Source: Xylophilus sp042867185
GTDB taxonomy: Bacteria; Pseudomonadota; Gammaproteobacteria; Burkholderiales; Burkholderiaceae_C
Reading direction: 5' to 3'
DNA: 64,000 bases
Assembly: GCA_042867185.1 (NCBI GenBank)
Contig: JBHZQV010000001.1
Location: forward strand, 248,001-312,000
Part shown: piece by piece, positions 24,772 to 35,027 of the stretch
Position numbering within the stretch: position 1 is the stretch's first letter
How the letters are laid out: each line of letters starts with the position of its first letter
The notes under the pieces: generated by a model
The model's database searches: none
Seen by the model: only the letters and a program-made list of their open reading frames with translations
What the model was told of the DNA's origin: nothing
Program-made: the position numbers and the translations under genes

Positions 24772-25347
24772 ATGGCAACACCACAGTCCCCATTTCCTTT
24801 TCTGGACGGTCTCCTCGCGCGCGTCGGAGGGCGTCTGCAGCCGCCGCACTGGCTGGTGGACGAACTGCAGCACCGCGCGGTGCTGTTCGTGAACCACGTG
24901 CTCCAGCAGGAGCCCGAAGCCACCGCCCGCCTGGCCCGCCAGAAGGGCCGGGTGGCCCTGGTGCAGTGGCGGGGTTTCAACCTGCGCCTCCTGATCACGC
25001 CGGCCGGCCTGCTCGACCGGGCCGATCCGGTGGCGCCGCCCGACCTGACCCTCACCGTCACCGAGGAATCGCCCTTCGACCTGGCGCAGGCGGTGTTTAA
25101 GGGCCAGAAGCCCGGCGTGCGGATCGAGGGCGACGTGCAGCTGGCCGCCGACATCAACTGGGTGGTCGACAACGTGCGCTGGGATGTCGAGGACGACCTG
25201 GCCCGCTTCGTGGGCGACGTGCCGGCCCACAACCTGGTGCGCGGCGCGTCGCGGGTGGCGCAGGCCCTGCGCCAGTTCGTCGCCGGCCGCCGGCCGGCCG
25301 CATCCTCGCCGGCCGGCGGCGCGCCCGGCTCCTCCGCTTCTTCCTGA
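24772..25347 (+). CDS. ubiJ: Ubiquinone biosynthesis accessory factor UbiJ
   Basis: A 191-residue cytoplasmic protein with an SCP2-like lipid-binding core (from LDGLLARVGGRLQPPHWL to about residue 150, including RIEGDVQLAADINWVV) and a low-complexity tail. UbiJ binds ubiquinone intermediates and organises the soluble Ubi complex. It lies between the Tim44-like gene and ubiB, the normal proteobacterial order. An upstream ATG at 24763 is possible. The inner one is preferred because it is preceded by GGGGA and is 7 nt after AATAAT, resembling the leaderless starts elsewhere in the window. Confidence 0.88.
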   Translation: MATPQSPFPFLDGLLARVGGRLQPPHWLVDELQHRAVLFVNHVLQQEPEATARLARQKGRVALVQWRGFNLRLLITPAGLLDRADPVAPPDLTLTVTEESPFDLAQAVFKGQKPGVRIEGDVQLAADINWVVDNVRWDVEDDLARFVGDVPAHNLVRGASRVAQALRQFVAGRRPAASSPAGGAPGSSASS

Positions 25348-25365
25348 CCTGGCACCGCCGCTCCC

Positions 25366-26931
25366 ATGACCCGTTTTTACCGGGGTGCCTACATCCTGTG
25401 GATCGCCCTGCGTTACGGCCTGGACGAACTGGTACTCACCAATTTCCGGCAGCCCTGGCTGCAGCGGCTGACCCGCGTCATCACCATCGGCCGCAAGCTC
25501 GATGCACCGCGCGGCCAGCGGCTGCGCGAGGCGCTGGAGCACCTGGGGCCGATCTTCGTGAAGTTCGGCCAGGTGCTCTCCACCCGGCGCGACCTGCTGC
25601 CGCCCGACATCGCCGACGAACTGGCCCGGCTGCAGGACCGTGTGCCGCCGTTCGACCTCGACGTGGCGATCGGCACGATAGAGCGGGCGTTCCGCAAGCC
25701 GGTCGGCACCGTCTTCACCGCGTTCGACCGCATCCCGGTGGCGAGCGCCTCGATCGCGCAGGTGCATTTCGCGGTGCTGCGCGACCGCACCGGGCAGGAG
25801 CGCGAGGTGGCGGTCAAGGTGCGCCGCCCGGGCATGCTGGCGGTCATCGAGAAAGACCTGGCGCTGATGGCGATGATGGCCCGCTGGGTCGAGAAGCTCT
25901 CGGCCGACGGCAAGCGGCTCAAGCCGCGCGAGGTGGTGGGCGAGTTCAGCAAGTACCTGCACGACGAGCTGGATTTCGTGCGCGAGGCCTCCAACGCCGC
26001 CCAGCTGCGCCGCAACATGGCCGGCGTGGAGCTGGTGCTGATCCCCGAGATCTTCTGGGATTTCTGCCACCCCGACGTGATGGTGATGGAGCGGATGAAG
26101 GGCGTGCCGATCAACCAGATCGACCGTCTGCGCGCCGCGGGCGTCGACATCCCGAAGCTGGCGCGCGACGGCGTCACCATCTTCTTCACCCAGGTGTTCC
26201 GCGACGGCTTCTTCCATGCCGACATGCACCCCGGCAACATCCAGGTGAGCCTGGAGCCGAAGTCTTTCGGCAGCTACGTGCTGCTGGATTTCGGCATCGT
26301 CGGTACGCTGACCGAGTTCGACAAGGAATACCTGGCGCAGAACTTCACCGCGTTCTTCCGGCGCGACTACAAGCGGGTGGCCGAGCTGCACGTGGAGTCG
26401 GGCTGGGTGCCGGCCGACACCCGGATCGACGAGCTCGAGTCCTCGATCCGCGCGGTCTGCGAGCCGTACTTCGACCGGCCGCTGCGCGAGATCTCGCTCG
26501 GCATGGTGCTGATGCGGCTGTTCCAGACCTCGCGCCGCTTCCAGGTCGAGATCCAGCCCCAGCTGGTGCTGCTGCAGAAGACCCTGCTCAACATCGAAGG
26601 CCTGGGCCGCCAGCTCGACCCCGAACTGGACCTCTGGAGCACCGCGCGGCCCTTCCTCGAGAAGTGGATGATCGACCAGATCGGCCCGAAGAAGCTCTTC
26701 AAGCAGCTGCGCGACCAGGCGCCGCGCTACGCCAAGCTGCTGCCCGAGCTGCCGCGGCTGGTCTACGAATACCTGCAGCACCGGCCGTCCGACTACCGGC
26801 GCGACATGGAGGAACTGGTGCGCGAGCAGAAGCGCACCAACCGCCTGCTGCAGAGCCTGCTCTACGGCGGCCTGGGCTTCGTGCTGGGGCTGATCGTGAT
26901 GCAGGTGCTGGTGCGGGTCCGGATGTTCTGA
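25366..26931 (+). CDS. ubiB: Ubiquinone biosynthesis regulatory protein kinase UbiB
   Basis: A 521-residue ABC1/ADCK-family atypical kinase required for ubiquinone synthesis, probably extracting lipid intermediates by its ATPase activity. The KxGQ motif is in IFVKFGQVLSTRRDLLP; a VASASIAQVHFA Ala-rich loop, the AVKVRRPG lysine and a LDFGIVG DFG-type motif follow. Two C-terminal hydrophobic helices (about 495-520) anchor it to the inner membrane. It begins 18 nt after ubiJ and is almost certainly co-transcribed with it. Length is close to the family norm (about 520-545). Confidence 0.96.
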   Translation: MTRFYRGAYILWIALRYGLDELVLTNFRQPWLQRLTRVITIGRKLDAPRGQRLREALEHLGPIFVKFGQVLSTRRDLLPPDIADELARLQDRVPPFDLDVAIGTIERAFRKPVGTVFTAFDRIPVASASIAQVHFAVLRDRTGQEREVAVKVRRPGMLAVIEKDLALMAMMARWVEKLSADGKRLKPREVVGEFSKYLHDELDFVREASNAAQLRRNMAGVELVLIPEIFWDFCHPDVMVMERMKGVPINQIDRLRAAGVDIPKLARDGVTIFFTQVFRDGFFHADMHPGNIQVSLEPKSFGSYVLLDFGIVGTLTEFDKEYLAQNFTAFFRRDYKRVAELHVESGWVPADTRIDELESSIRAVCEPYFDRPLREISLGMVLMRLFQTSRRFQVEIQPQLVLLQKTLLNIEGLGRQLDPELDLWSTARPFLEKWMIDQIGPKKLFKQLRDQAPRYAKLLPELPRLVYEYLQHRPSDYRRDMEELVREQKRTNRLLQSLLYGGLGFVLGLIVMQVLVRVRMF

Positions 26932-27009
26932 GCCGGGCCGTCCCGCCGGGCACACGCGGGCATGGTGCGTGCTTGTAGATAATCCCGTTCTTTTTTCCGA
27001 GGTCGCGCC

Positions 27010-28455
27010 GTGCTGCTGACGCTTGTGTTTGCCTACCTGGTCGTCACGATCGGCATCGGCCTTCTGGCCGCCCGGCGCGTCAAGAACACCGCCGACTTCG
27101 CGATCGCCGGCCGCAACCTGCCGCTGGTGATGATCGTCACCACCACCTTCGCCACCTGGTTCGGCTCGGAGACGGTGCTGGGCATCCCGGCCAAGTTCAT
27201 CGAGGGCGGCCTGGGCAACGTGGTGGAAGACCCGTTCGGCGCGGGCACCTGCCTGATCCTGGTGGGGCTCTTCTTCGCGGCGCGGCTCTACCGGATGACG
27301 CTGCTCACCATCAGCGACTACTACCGCGAGCGCTACGGCCGCGCGGTGGAGGTGGTGTGCTCCCTCATCATCATGCTGAGCTACCTGGGCTGGGTGTCGG
27401 CCCAGGTGACCGCGCTGGGGCTGGTGTTCAACGTGCTCTCGGCCGGCGCCATCCCCGTTCCGGCGGGCATGGTGATCGGGGTGGTGTCGATCCTGGCCTA
27501 TACGCTCTTCGGCGGCATGTGGTCGGTGGCGGTGACCGACTTCATCCAGATGATCATCCTGGTCGGCGGGCTGGCGATCCTGGCGGTGTTCGCGGGCCGC
27601 ATGGCCGGCGGTGCGAACAAGGTGGTGCAGTTCGCGCTGAGCCGCGAGCTGTTCAATTTCTGGCCCGAGCCGAAGTTCCACGACATCGTGTTCTTCATCG
27701 CGGCGGCGATCACGATGATGCTCGGCTCGATCCCGCAGCAGGACGTGTTCCAGCGGGTCATGTCGGCCAACAGCCTGCATGCCGCCACACGCGGCCCGGT
27801 GATCGGCGGCATCTGCTACATCCTCTTCGCCTTCGTGCCGATGTTCCTCGTCGCCAGTGCGCTGCTGATCATGCCGGAGCAGGCCCAGGCGCTGCTGAAA
27901 GAGGATCCGCAGAAGGTGCTGCCCACCCTGGTGCTGGAGCGGATGCCCTTCGTGATGCAGGTGCTGTTCTTCGGCGCGCTGCTGTCGGCCATCAAGTCGA
28001 CCGCGTCGGCCACCCTGCTGGCGCCCAGCGTCACCTTCACCGAGAACATCTGGCGCCAGTTCCGGCCCGGCCGCTCCGACAAGGAGAACCTGCGCACGAT
28101 GCGGATCACCGTGCTGGTCTTCAGCGCCTGCGTGCTGGCCTATGCCATCGCGATGCAGGGCACCTCGATCTACGAGATGGTGTCGGGTGCCTACCAGGTC
28201 ACGCTGGTCGGCGCCTTCGTGCCGCTGGCCTGCGGGCTCTACTGGAAGCGCGCCACGACCCAGGGCGCGCTGCTGTCGATCGGCTGCGGCATCGCGACCT
28301 GGCTGGTGCTGATGGCCACGCCCTGGGGCCAGGTCTTCCCGGCCCAGCTGGGCGGGGTGCTGGCCGCGTTCGCCGGCATGCTGCTCGGCTCGCTGGCCCC
28401 GCAGGCGGTGCGCAACGCGCATGGCAGCCACCAGGCCGTGGCCGGGCTGGACTGA
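27010..28455 (+). CDS. Sodium:solute symporter family protein
   Basis: A 481-residue inner-membrane transporter of the SSS (SLC5-type) family with about 12-13 transmembrane segments. Typical stretches include FAIAGRNLPLVMIVTTTFAT, FGGMWSVAVTDFIQMIIL (the SSS signature region) and MLGSIPQQDVFQRVMSANS. It probably couples uptake of an organic solute to sodium; the solute cannot be told from sequence. The start is a GTG at 27010, which gives the conserved first helix. A GATAAT hexamer lies about 27 nt upstream (26978-26983). Confidence 0.88.
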   Translation: MLLTLVFAYLVVTIGIGLLAARRVKNTADFAIAGRNLPLVMIVTTTFATWFGSETVLGIPAKFIEGGLGNVVEDPFGAGTCLILVGLFFAARLYRMTLLTISDYYRERYGRAVEVVCSLIIMLSYLGWVSAQVTALGLVFNVLSAGAIPVPAGMVIGVVSILAYTLFGGMWSVAVTDFIQMIILVGGLAILAVFAGRMAGGANKVVQFALSRELFNFWPEPKFHDIVFFIAAAITMMLGSIPQQDVFQRVMSANSLHAATRGPVIGGICYILFAFVPMFLVASALLIMPEQAQALLKEDPQKVLPTLVLERMPFVMQVLFFGALLSAIKSTASATLLAPSVTFTENIWRQFRPGRSDKENLRTMRITVLVFSACVLAYAIAMQGTSIYEMVSGAYQVTLVGAFVPLACGLYWKRATTQGALLSIGCGIATWLVLMATPWGQVFPAQLGGVLAAFAGMLLGSLAPQAVRNAHGSHQAVAGLD

Positions 28456-28508
28456 GCGGCACCGCCGGCGGGGTGCGGGCGCCGGCCGGGGGCACAGGGG
28501 CCGCGGCC

Positions 28509-28514
28509 TATAAT
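28509..28514 (+). promoter_or_regulatory. -10 hexamer upstream of the FmdB-type gene
   Basis: A perfect TATAAT in the context GGCCTATAATCG, 62 nt before the start codon, followed by an unusually T-rich leader (TTTTTT). No clear -35. It probably drives the co-directional FmdB-type, DUF502 and aspS genes. Confidence 0.5.
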
Positions 28515-28576
28515 CGAAAGTTTTTTCGGGCTCCACCGGCCCCGCCTTCGTCGGTCTTTTTCCGCTATCCATCGCC

Positions 28577-28957
28577 ATGCCTTTCTACGCCTACAAATGC
28601 GAGTCCTGCGGTTTCGCCAAGGACGTCCTGCAGAAGATGTCGGATGCCCAGCTCACGGTGTGCCCGTCCTGCGGCGCCGACGCGTTCCGCAAGCAGGTGA
28701 CGGCCGCAGGCTTCCAGCTGAAGGGCTCGGGCTGGTACGTGACCGATTTCCGCAGCGGCAACGGCGGCGGCAAGGAAGCGGCAAAGGACGGCGGCGGTAA
28801 GGAATCGGGCGATGCCCCGGCCGCGCCCGCCGCGTCGGCGCCGGCCGGCAAGTCCGACGCGTCCGCGTCCCCCGGCCCGGCCCCCGCACCCGCGCCGGCT
28901 CCCGCACCGAGCAGTGGCGGCGGCGGCAGCAGCGGCGGTAGTGGTAGTGGCGGCTGA
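28577..28957 (+). CDS. FmdB family zinc ribbon protein
   Basis: A 126-residue protein beginning MPFYAYKCESCGFAKDVLQK, with a zinc ribbon made of CESC and CPSC pairs (FmdB/CxxC_CXXC_SSSS family). The second half is a low-complexity Gly/Ala/Pro/Ser tail. Homologues were first named as putative regulators of amidase genes, but no general function is known. It is directly followed by a DUF502 gene and aspS, a conserved betaproteobacterial order. Confidence 0.9.
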   Translation: MPFYAYKCESCGFAKDVLQKMSDAQLTVCPSCGADAFRKQVTAAGFQLKGSGWYVTDFRSGNGGGKEAAKDGGGKESGDAPAAPAASAPAGKSDASASPGPAPAPAPAPAPSSGGGGSSGGSGSGG

Positions 28958-28967
28958 AGGCACGCCC

Positions 28968-29621
28968 GTGACGGCACTGCGCCGCTGGCTCTTCGCCGGA
29001 CTGCTCGTCATCGTTCCGCTGGCGATCACCGTCTGGGTGCTCGACTGGATCGTGGGCACGCTCGACCAGACGCTGCTGATCCTGCCGGCGGCCTGGCATC
29101 CCGACCGCCTGCTGGGCATCCACATTCCCGGCTTCGGCGTGGTGCTGACGCTGGTGATCCTGCTGGTGGTGGGGGCCGTCACCAGCAATTTCGTCGGCAA
29201 GAAGCTGGTGCAGTGGGGCGATGCGGTGCTGGTGCGGATCCCGGTGGTGCGCTCGATCTATTCCAGCGTCAAGCAGGTGTCGGACACGCTGTTCTCCGAA
29301 GGCGGCAACGCGTTCCGCACGGCGGTGCTGCTGCAGTGGCCGCGCGACGGCGTGTGGACGGTCGGCTTCGTCACCGGGTCGCCCGGCGGCGACGTGGCCA
29401 CCTACCTGCGCGAGGACTACCTGAGCGTCTACGTGCCGACCACGCCCAACCCCACCGGCGGCTATTTCGTGATGCTGCGCCGCGGCGACTGCATCGAACT
29501 CGACATGAGCGTCGACGAGGCGCTCAAGTACATCGTCTCCATGGGCGTGGTCGTGCCCGTCGGACCATCGCAACCCCAACAGGGCGCCCAGGCGGCGCCC
29601 CCCAGCTTACGGAATCACTGA
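28968..29621 (+). CDS. DUF502 domain membrane protein
   Basis: A 217-residue protein starting from GTG (28968), 10 nt after the FmdB-type gene. It has two N-terminal transmembrane helices (WLFAGLLVIVPLAITVWVL and VVLTLVILLVVGAVTSNFVG), then a soluble DUF502 part with VRSIYSSVKQVSDTL, VPTTPNPTGGYF and DEALKYIVSMGVV, all conserved family stretches. The function is unknown; it is an inner-membrane protein. The next gene, aspS, starts one nucleotide after its stop codon, so the pair is surely co-transcribed. Confidence 0.9.
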   Translation: MTALRRWLFAGLLVIVPLAITVWVLDWIVGTLDQTLLILPAAWHPDRLLGIHIPGFGVVLTLVILLVVGAVTSNFVGKKLVQWGDAVLVRIPVVRSIYSSVKQVSDTLFSEGGNAFRTAVLLQWPRDGVWTVGFVTGSPGGDVATYLREDYLSVYVPTTPNPTGGYFVMLRRGDCIELDMSVDEALKYIVSMGVVVPVGPSQPQQGAQAAPPSLRNH

Positions 29622-29622
29622 C

Positions 29623-31437
<1,815 letters not shown>

Positions 31438-31478
31438 GGCCGACGTTCCGCCGCGGCAGCCGTCTACCCACCGGGCCT

Positions 31479-31946
31479 GTGGATCCTGTACCGCCGGTGT
31501 TCAAGCTGCCGCAGTCGGTGCTGGTCGTGATCCACACGCCGGCGCTCGACGTGCTGCTGCTGCGGCGCACCGGTGACGACGACCACTGGCAGTCGGTCAC
31601 CGGCAGCAAGGATTTCGACGCCGAACCGTTCCACGCCACCGCCGTCCGCGAGGTGGGCGAGGAAACCGGCATCGACGCGCTGGCGCCCGGCTGCCGGCTG
31701 ACCGACTGGGCGCTGGAGAACGTCTACGACATCTGGCCGCAATGGCGCCACCGCTACGCGCCCGGCGTGACCCGCAACACCGAGCATCTCTTCGGCCTGC
31801 GGGTGCCGGCGGGCACTTCGGTACGGCTGTCGCCGCGCGAGCACACCGGGCATGTCTGGTTGCCGTGGCAGGTTGCGGCCGACCGGTGTTTCTCGCCCTC
31901 GAACGCCGAGGCGATCACGATGCTGCCGCGTTTCGCGGCGGGGTGA
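31479..31946 (+). CDS. nudB: Dihydroneopterin triphosphate diphosphatase (Nudix)
   Basis: A 155-residue Nudix hydrolase with the conserved opening KLPQSVLVVIHTPALDVLLL and a Nudix box ending REVGEETGI. Compared with the classical G-x5-E-x7-REUxEExGU pattern, the box is one residue longer before the REVGEE core. NudB removes pyrophosphate from dihydroneopterin triphosphate in folate synthesis; folE, two genes further on, makes that substrate. The start is uncertain: GTG 31479 is used and GTG 31497 is possible. It lies 41 nt after aspS, as in many betaproteobacteria. Confidence 0.85.
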   Translation: MDPVPPVFKLPQSVLVVIHTPALDVLLLRRTGDDDHWQSVTGSKDFDAEPFHATAVREVGEETGIDALAPGCRLTDWALENVYDIWPQWRHRYAPGVTRNTEHLFGLRVPAGTSVRLSPREHTGHVWLPWQVAADRCFSPSNAEAITMLPRFAAG

Positions 31947-31970
31947 GACGCGCGACATCCGCCCGACGCG

Positions 31971-33635
31971 TCAGCCGGCGGTGGCCAACGCCTCGGCGGG
32001 CGGCGCGACCCGCAGGTTGAGGCCGCCGGGCTGGCGGTGCTTGTCCTGCGTCAGCGCCGCGCGGCGCGGCTGGGAGCCGCAGGCGTCGCGCAGGCGGGCG
32101 ATGCGGACATGCAGGCCCGCGGCGTCGTCGATGCGGGCGCCGTGCCGGGTCAGCACCTGCTGCGCCACATCGACCAGCTTGGCGTTGAGCGTGGCCTCGC
32201 TGTCGGCCAGCAGGCCCAGCACCGCGCCGGCCGGGTCGCCCGCCAGGCTCAGGGACATCGAGGTCTCGGCCATCTTGTTGATGCGGGCATGGCTGGTCCG
32301 CAGCATCTCCACATGCGGTGCGTGCGCCACGCAGGCCCGGGCCAGCAGCTCGCCCAGGCCGCGGGAGCTGGCGTAGCGCAGGCCCATGGTCTCGATCCAG
32401 AGCTGGCTGTCGCCCAGCTCGATCGAGGTGGCGGCCAGCACCGACAGCAGGCCGCCCAGGTTGCAGGCCGCTTCGAAATCGAAGGAGGCGTCGCGGATCG
32501 TGTCGGCGAAGGCGCGCACCGAGGCCACCGCGGTCGCGAACTGCCGCAGCTGGATCATGCGCAGCGTGGCGACCACGTCGGAGAAGCGCACCAGCCGCGC
32601 GTCGTCGGGTGCGCGCTCCATCAGGCGCTGGAAATCTGCGGCGCAGCGGTCGAGCGTCTTGCGGTCGCCGTCCTGGAACGAGGCGAAGGCCAGCAGCACC
32701 AGCGACTGCGCGTCGAACATCTTCGAGTCGGCGCCCAGCATCGCGGCGCGCGCCAGCACGCGCGCGGCGGTGGCCCGGTCGCCCATGTAGTACGCCATCA
32801 TTCCGTGCTTCTGCAGCCGCACCACCGAGCCCGGGGTGAGTTCGGCCGCCATGCGGTAGGTCTCCAGCGCCTCGTCGAACTTGCCCAGCTCGACCTGGGC
32901 GCTGCCCATCACGTCGTAGGCGTCGGCGAAACCGCTGTCCTCGCCGACGAGGCGCTCCAGCGTGCTCATCGCCTTGGCGGTGTGGCCCGCCTCGATGTGC
33001 ACCCGCGCCACGCCCAGCTTGGCCCAGGGCAGCGCCTTGGCGGCGATCACCGCTTCGCACAGGATGCGGGCTTCCTCGTGGCGGTTCAGCCGCAGCAGCA
33101 GTTCGGTGCCGATGCGCGCGGCGTACAGCCAGTAGGGCGCGCGCTTCTCGAAGCGCTCCAGGCAGAGCTGGGCCGCGTCGTCGAAGCGCTGCGCCTCGAT
33201 GGCCGAGAAGATCGGCTTCAGGTGGGCCTTGCGCTGCCGCGCGACCTGCAGCCGGTCGAACAGGGCCGATGCGGTGAAGGGCTTGAGCAGGTAGCCGTCG
33301 AGCGCCGATTCGGCGGCCTCGGCCACGATGGCGTAGGACGCCTCGCCGGTCACCATGAAGAAGACGGTGGAGAAGGGCAGCAGCTGCGCGCGGCGCAGGT
33401 CGTCGAGCAGGTCCTGTCCGGAATACGAGGCGTCGGCGAAGTTCTGCTCGCAGAGCACGAAATCGAACTGGGCATGCTCCAGTCTTGACCTCGCCTCTAA
33501 TACCCGGGTACATTGCATCACCTTGCCCACACCGTACTCGCGCAGCTGCGATACCAGGATGCTGCGCGAGGTGGGATTGCCGTCGACGACCAGTGCCCGG
33601 CATTCGGAAATCTTTTGCAAGACGGGAGCGGTCAT
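31971..33635 (-). CDS. Degenerate receiver domain fused to a TPR-type helical protein
   Basis: A 554-residue protein. Residues 12-125 form a receiver domain: Asp18 in LVVDGNPTSR, Thr96, and the conserved Lys118 in YLLKPF. The position of the phospho-acceptor Asp, however, is Glu63 (DFVLCEQNF). About 400 residues of TPR-like helical repeats follow (for example ADAYDVMGSAQVELGKFDEA). No DNA-binding or enzymatic output is visible. A Glu at this site often mimics the phosphorylated state, so it may be a constitutive adaptor (inference). It is divergent from folE and convergent with nudB. The start at 33635 is the first Met of the conserved receiver frame. Confidence 0.85.
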   Translation of the reverse strand: MTAPVLQKISECRALVVDGNPTSRSILVSQLREYGVGKVMQCTRVLEARSRLEHAQFDFVLCEQNFADASYSGQDLLDDLRRAQLLPFSTVFFMVTGEASYAIVAEAAESALDGYLLKPFTASALFDRLQVARQRKAHLKPIFSAIEAQRFDDAAQLCLERFEKRAPYWLYAARIGTELLLRLNRHEEARILCEAVIAAKALPWAKLGVARVHIEAGHTAKAMSTLERLVGEDSGFADAYDVMGSAQVELGKFDEALETYRMAAELTPGSVVRLQKHGMMAYYMGDRATAARVLARAAMLGADSKMFDAQSLVLLAFASFQDGDRKTLDRCAADFQRLMERAPDDARLVRFSDVVATLRMIQLRQFATAVASVRAFADTIRDASFDFEAACNLGGLLSVLAATSIELGDSQLWIETMGLRYASSRGLGELLARACVAHAPHVEMLRTSHARINKMAETSMSLSLAGDPAGAVLGLLADSEATLNAKLVDVAQQVLTRHGARIDDAAGLHVRIARLRDACGSQPRRAALTQDKHRQPGGLNLRVAPPAEALATAG

Positions 33636-33722
33636 CTGGACATGGCGTGTGGTGGGGCGAGCGGGTGGCGTGCAAAATTAATGCCCGGGCGCAGTGTAAG
33701 GCGGCATTCGGCCCGGCGCTGC

Positions 33723-33728
33723 TACTAT
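33723..33728 (+). promoter_or_regulatory. -10-like hexamer 6 nt before folE
   Basis: TACTAT followed by CTTCGG and an ATG at 33735. This has the same hexamer-to-start spacing as hemA. It supports the upstream ATG as a leaderless start, although an internal start at 33759 with AAGAAGG before it is also possible. Confidence 0.4.
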
Positions 33729-33734
33729 CTTCGG

Positions 33735-34475
33735 ATGTTGAAGAAGGCCGCTGAACCCATGAATTCCCTTGTTCCGCCCACTGGCGATTCCGACGAAGGC
33801 ACGCCGGTGTCGGTCAAGATCCGTGAACGTCTGGCCGCGGCCAAGCAGCGGTTCAACGCCAACGACAACATCGCCGCCTTCATCGAACCCGGCGAGCTGG
33901 AGAAGCTGCTCGACGAGGTCGAGGAGAAGATGCACGGCGTGCTCGACAGCATGGTGATCGACACCAAGACCGACCACAACACCCGCAACACCGCGCGGCG
34001 CGTGGCCAAGATGTACCTCAACGAGGTGTTCCGCGGCCGCTATGTCGAGGCGCCGCGGATCACAGAATTCCCCAACGCCGAGCGGCTCAACGAGCTGATG
34101 ATCGTCGGCCCGATCACGGTGCGCAGCGCCTGCAGCCACCACTTCTGCCCGGTGATCGGCAAGATCTGGATCGGCGTGCTGCCCAACGAACACACCAACG
34201 TCATCGGCCTGTCGAAGTACGCCCGGCTGGTGGACTGGGTGATGGGCCGGCCGCAGATCCAGGAAGAGGCGGTGGTGCAGCTGGCCGACCTGATCATGGA
34301 CAAGACCCAGCCCGACGGCCTGGCCCTCGTGATGGAGGCCAGCCACTTCTGCATGTCGTGGCGCGGCGTCAAGGAAATGGACAGCAAGATGATCAACTCG
34401 GTGATGCGGGGCGCCTTCCTGAAGGACGCGACCCTGCGCCGCGAATTCCTCTCGCTCATTCCCCGGCAGAACTGA
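33735..34475 (+). CDS. folE: GTP cyclohydrolase I
   Basis: A 246-residue T-fold enzyme converting GTP to 7,8-dihydroneopterin triphosphate, the entry to tetrahydrofolate. The zinc and active-site motif is CSHHFCPVIGKIWIGVLP, followed by VIGLSKYARLVDWVMGRPQ and a final Cys in ASHFCMSWRGV. The CSHHF variant (rather than CEHHL) is the form I associate with this betaproteobacterial subgroup. Start choice: ATG 33735 lies 6 nt after TACTAT, and ATG 33759 has a purine-rich AAGAAGG 11 nt upstream. Residues before VKIRERLAAAKQR are not conserved enough to decide. Confidence 0.93.
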   Translation: MLKKAAEPMNSLVPPTGDSDEGTPVSVKIRERLAAAKQRFNANDNIAAFIEPGELEKLLDEVEEKMHGVLDSMVIDTKTDHNTRNTARRVAKMYLNEVFRGRYVEAPRITEFPNAERLNELMIVGPITVRSACSHHFCPVIGKIWIGVLPNEHTNVIGLSKYARLVDWVMGRPQIQEEAVVQLADLIMDKTQPDGLALVMEASHFCMSWRGVKEMDSKMINSVMRGAFLKDATLRREFLSLIPRQN

Positions 34476-34538
34476 CATGGCCGCCGCCCCTCGCCCGTAC
34501 CGCTCGATGCCCGCCGCCGGCGGAAAGGAAGACCGACC

Positions 34539-34964
34539 ATGCTGGTACGCCTGATCTACGCCAGCCGCGCGGTCGACAACTCGCCCGCGGCGATCGACGC
34601 GATCCTCGCCAAGTCGCGCGAACACAACCCGGCCTCGGGCATCACCGGCATCCTCTGCTACGGCCGCGGCATCTTCCTGCAGGCGATCGAAGGCGGCCGC
34701 GTCGCGGTCAACGAGCTGTACGGCACGCTGCTGCGCGATCCGCGCCACGAAGACGTGCAACTGCTGCTGTTCGAGGAAATCGCCGAGCGCCGCTTCGGCG
34801 GCTGGACGATGGGCCAGGTCAACCTGTCGCGGCTCAATGCCTCGATCGTGCTGAAGTACTCCGAGCGGCCCGAGCTGGATCCGTACGCGGTGTCCGGCCG
34901 CGCATCGCTCGCGCTGCTCGAAGAGCTGACGGTGACCGCCTCGATCGCCGGCCGCCCCTGCTGA
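34539..34964 (+). CDS. BLUF domain blue-light photoreceptor
   Basis: A 141-residue single-domain BLUF protein, binding FAD and sensing blue light. All key residues are present: Tyr7 (LIYASRA), Asn30, Gln48 (FLQAIEG), and Trp89/Met91 in GGWTMG. DPRHEDV is the usual DxRH stretch. No output domain is attached, so it must act on a partner protein. It lies 63 nt after folE on the same strand, with AAGGAAGACC before the ATG. An EAL-domain gene, a natural partner type for BLUF proteins, lies 1.9 kb downstream on the other strand. Confidence 0.93.
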   Translation: MLVRLIYASRAVDNSPAAIDAILAKSREHNPASGITGILCYGRGIFLQAIEGGRVAVNELYGTLLRDPRHEDVQLLLFEEIAERRFGGWTMGQVNLSRLNASIVLKYSERPELDPYAVSGRASLALLEELTVTASIAGRPC

Positions 34965-35027
34965 TACCGCCTTCGCCCGCGGCCGGTCGCAACGAGCGGC
35001 CGGGCCGGCGGGCTTCGTTTTTTTCCC

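Noticed and set aside
24544..28578. 1344-residue open frame opposite ubiJ, ubiB and the symporter gene
   Set aside because: Its His/Gln/Arg-rich sequence crosses several real genes and has no fold-like pattern.
33735..33759. A riboswitch or long structured leader before folE
   Set aside because: Only about 100 nt separate folE from the divergent gene and no conserved riboswitch core could be recognised; a simple short or leaderless start explains the region.
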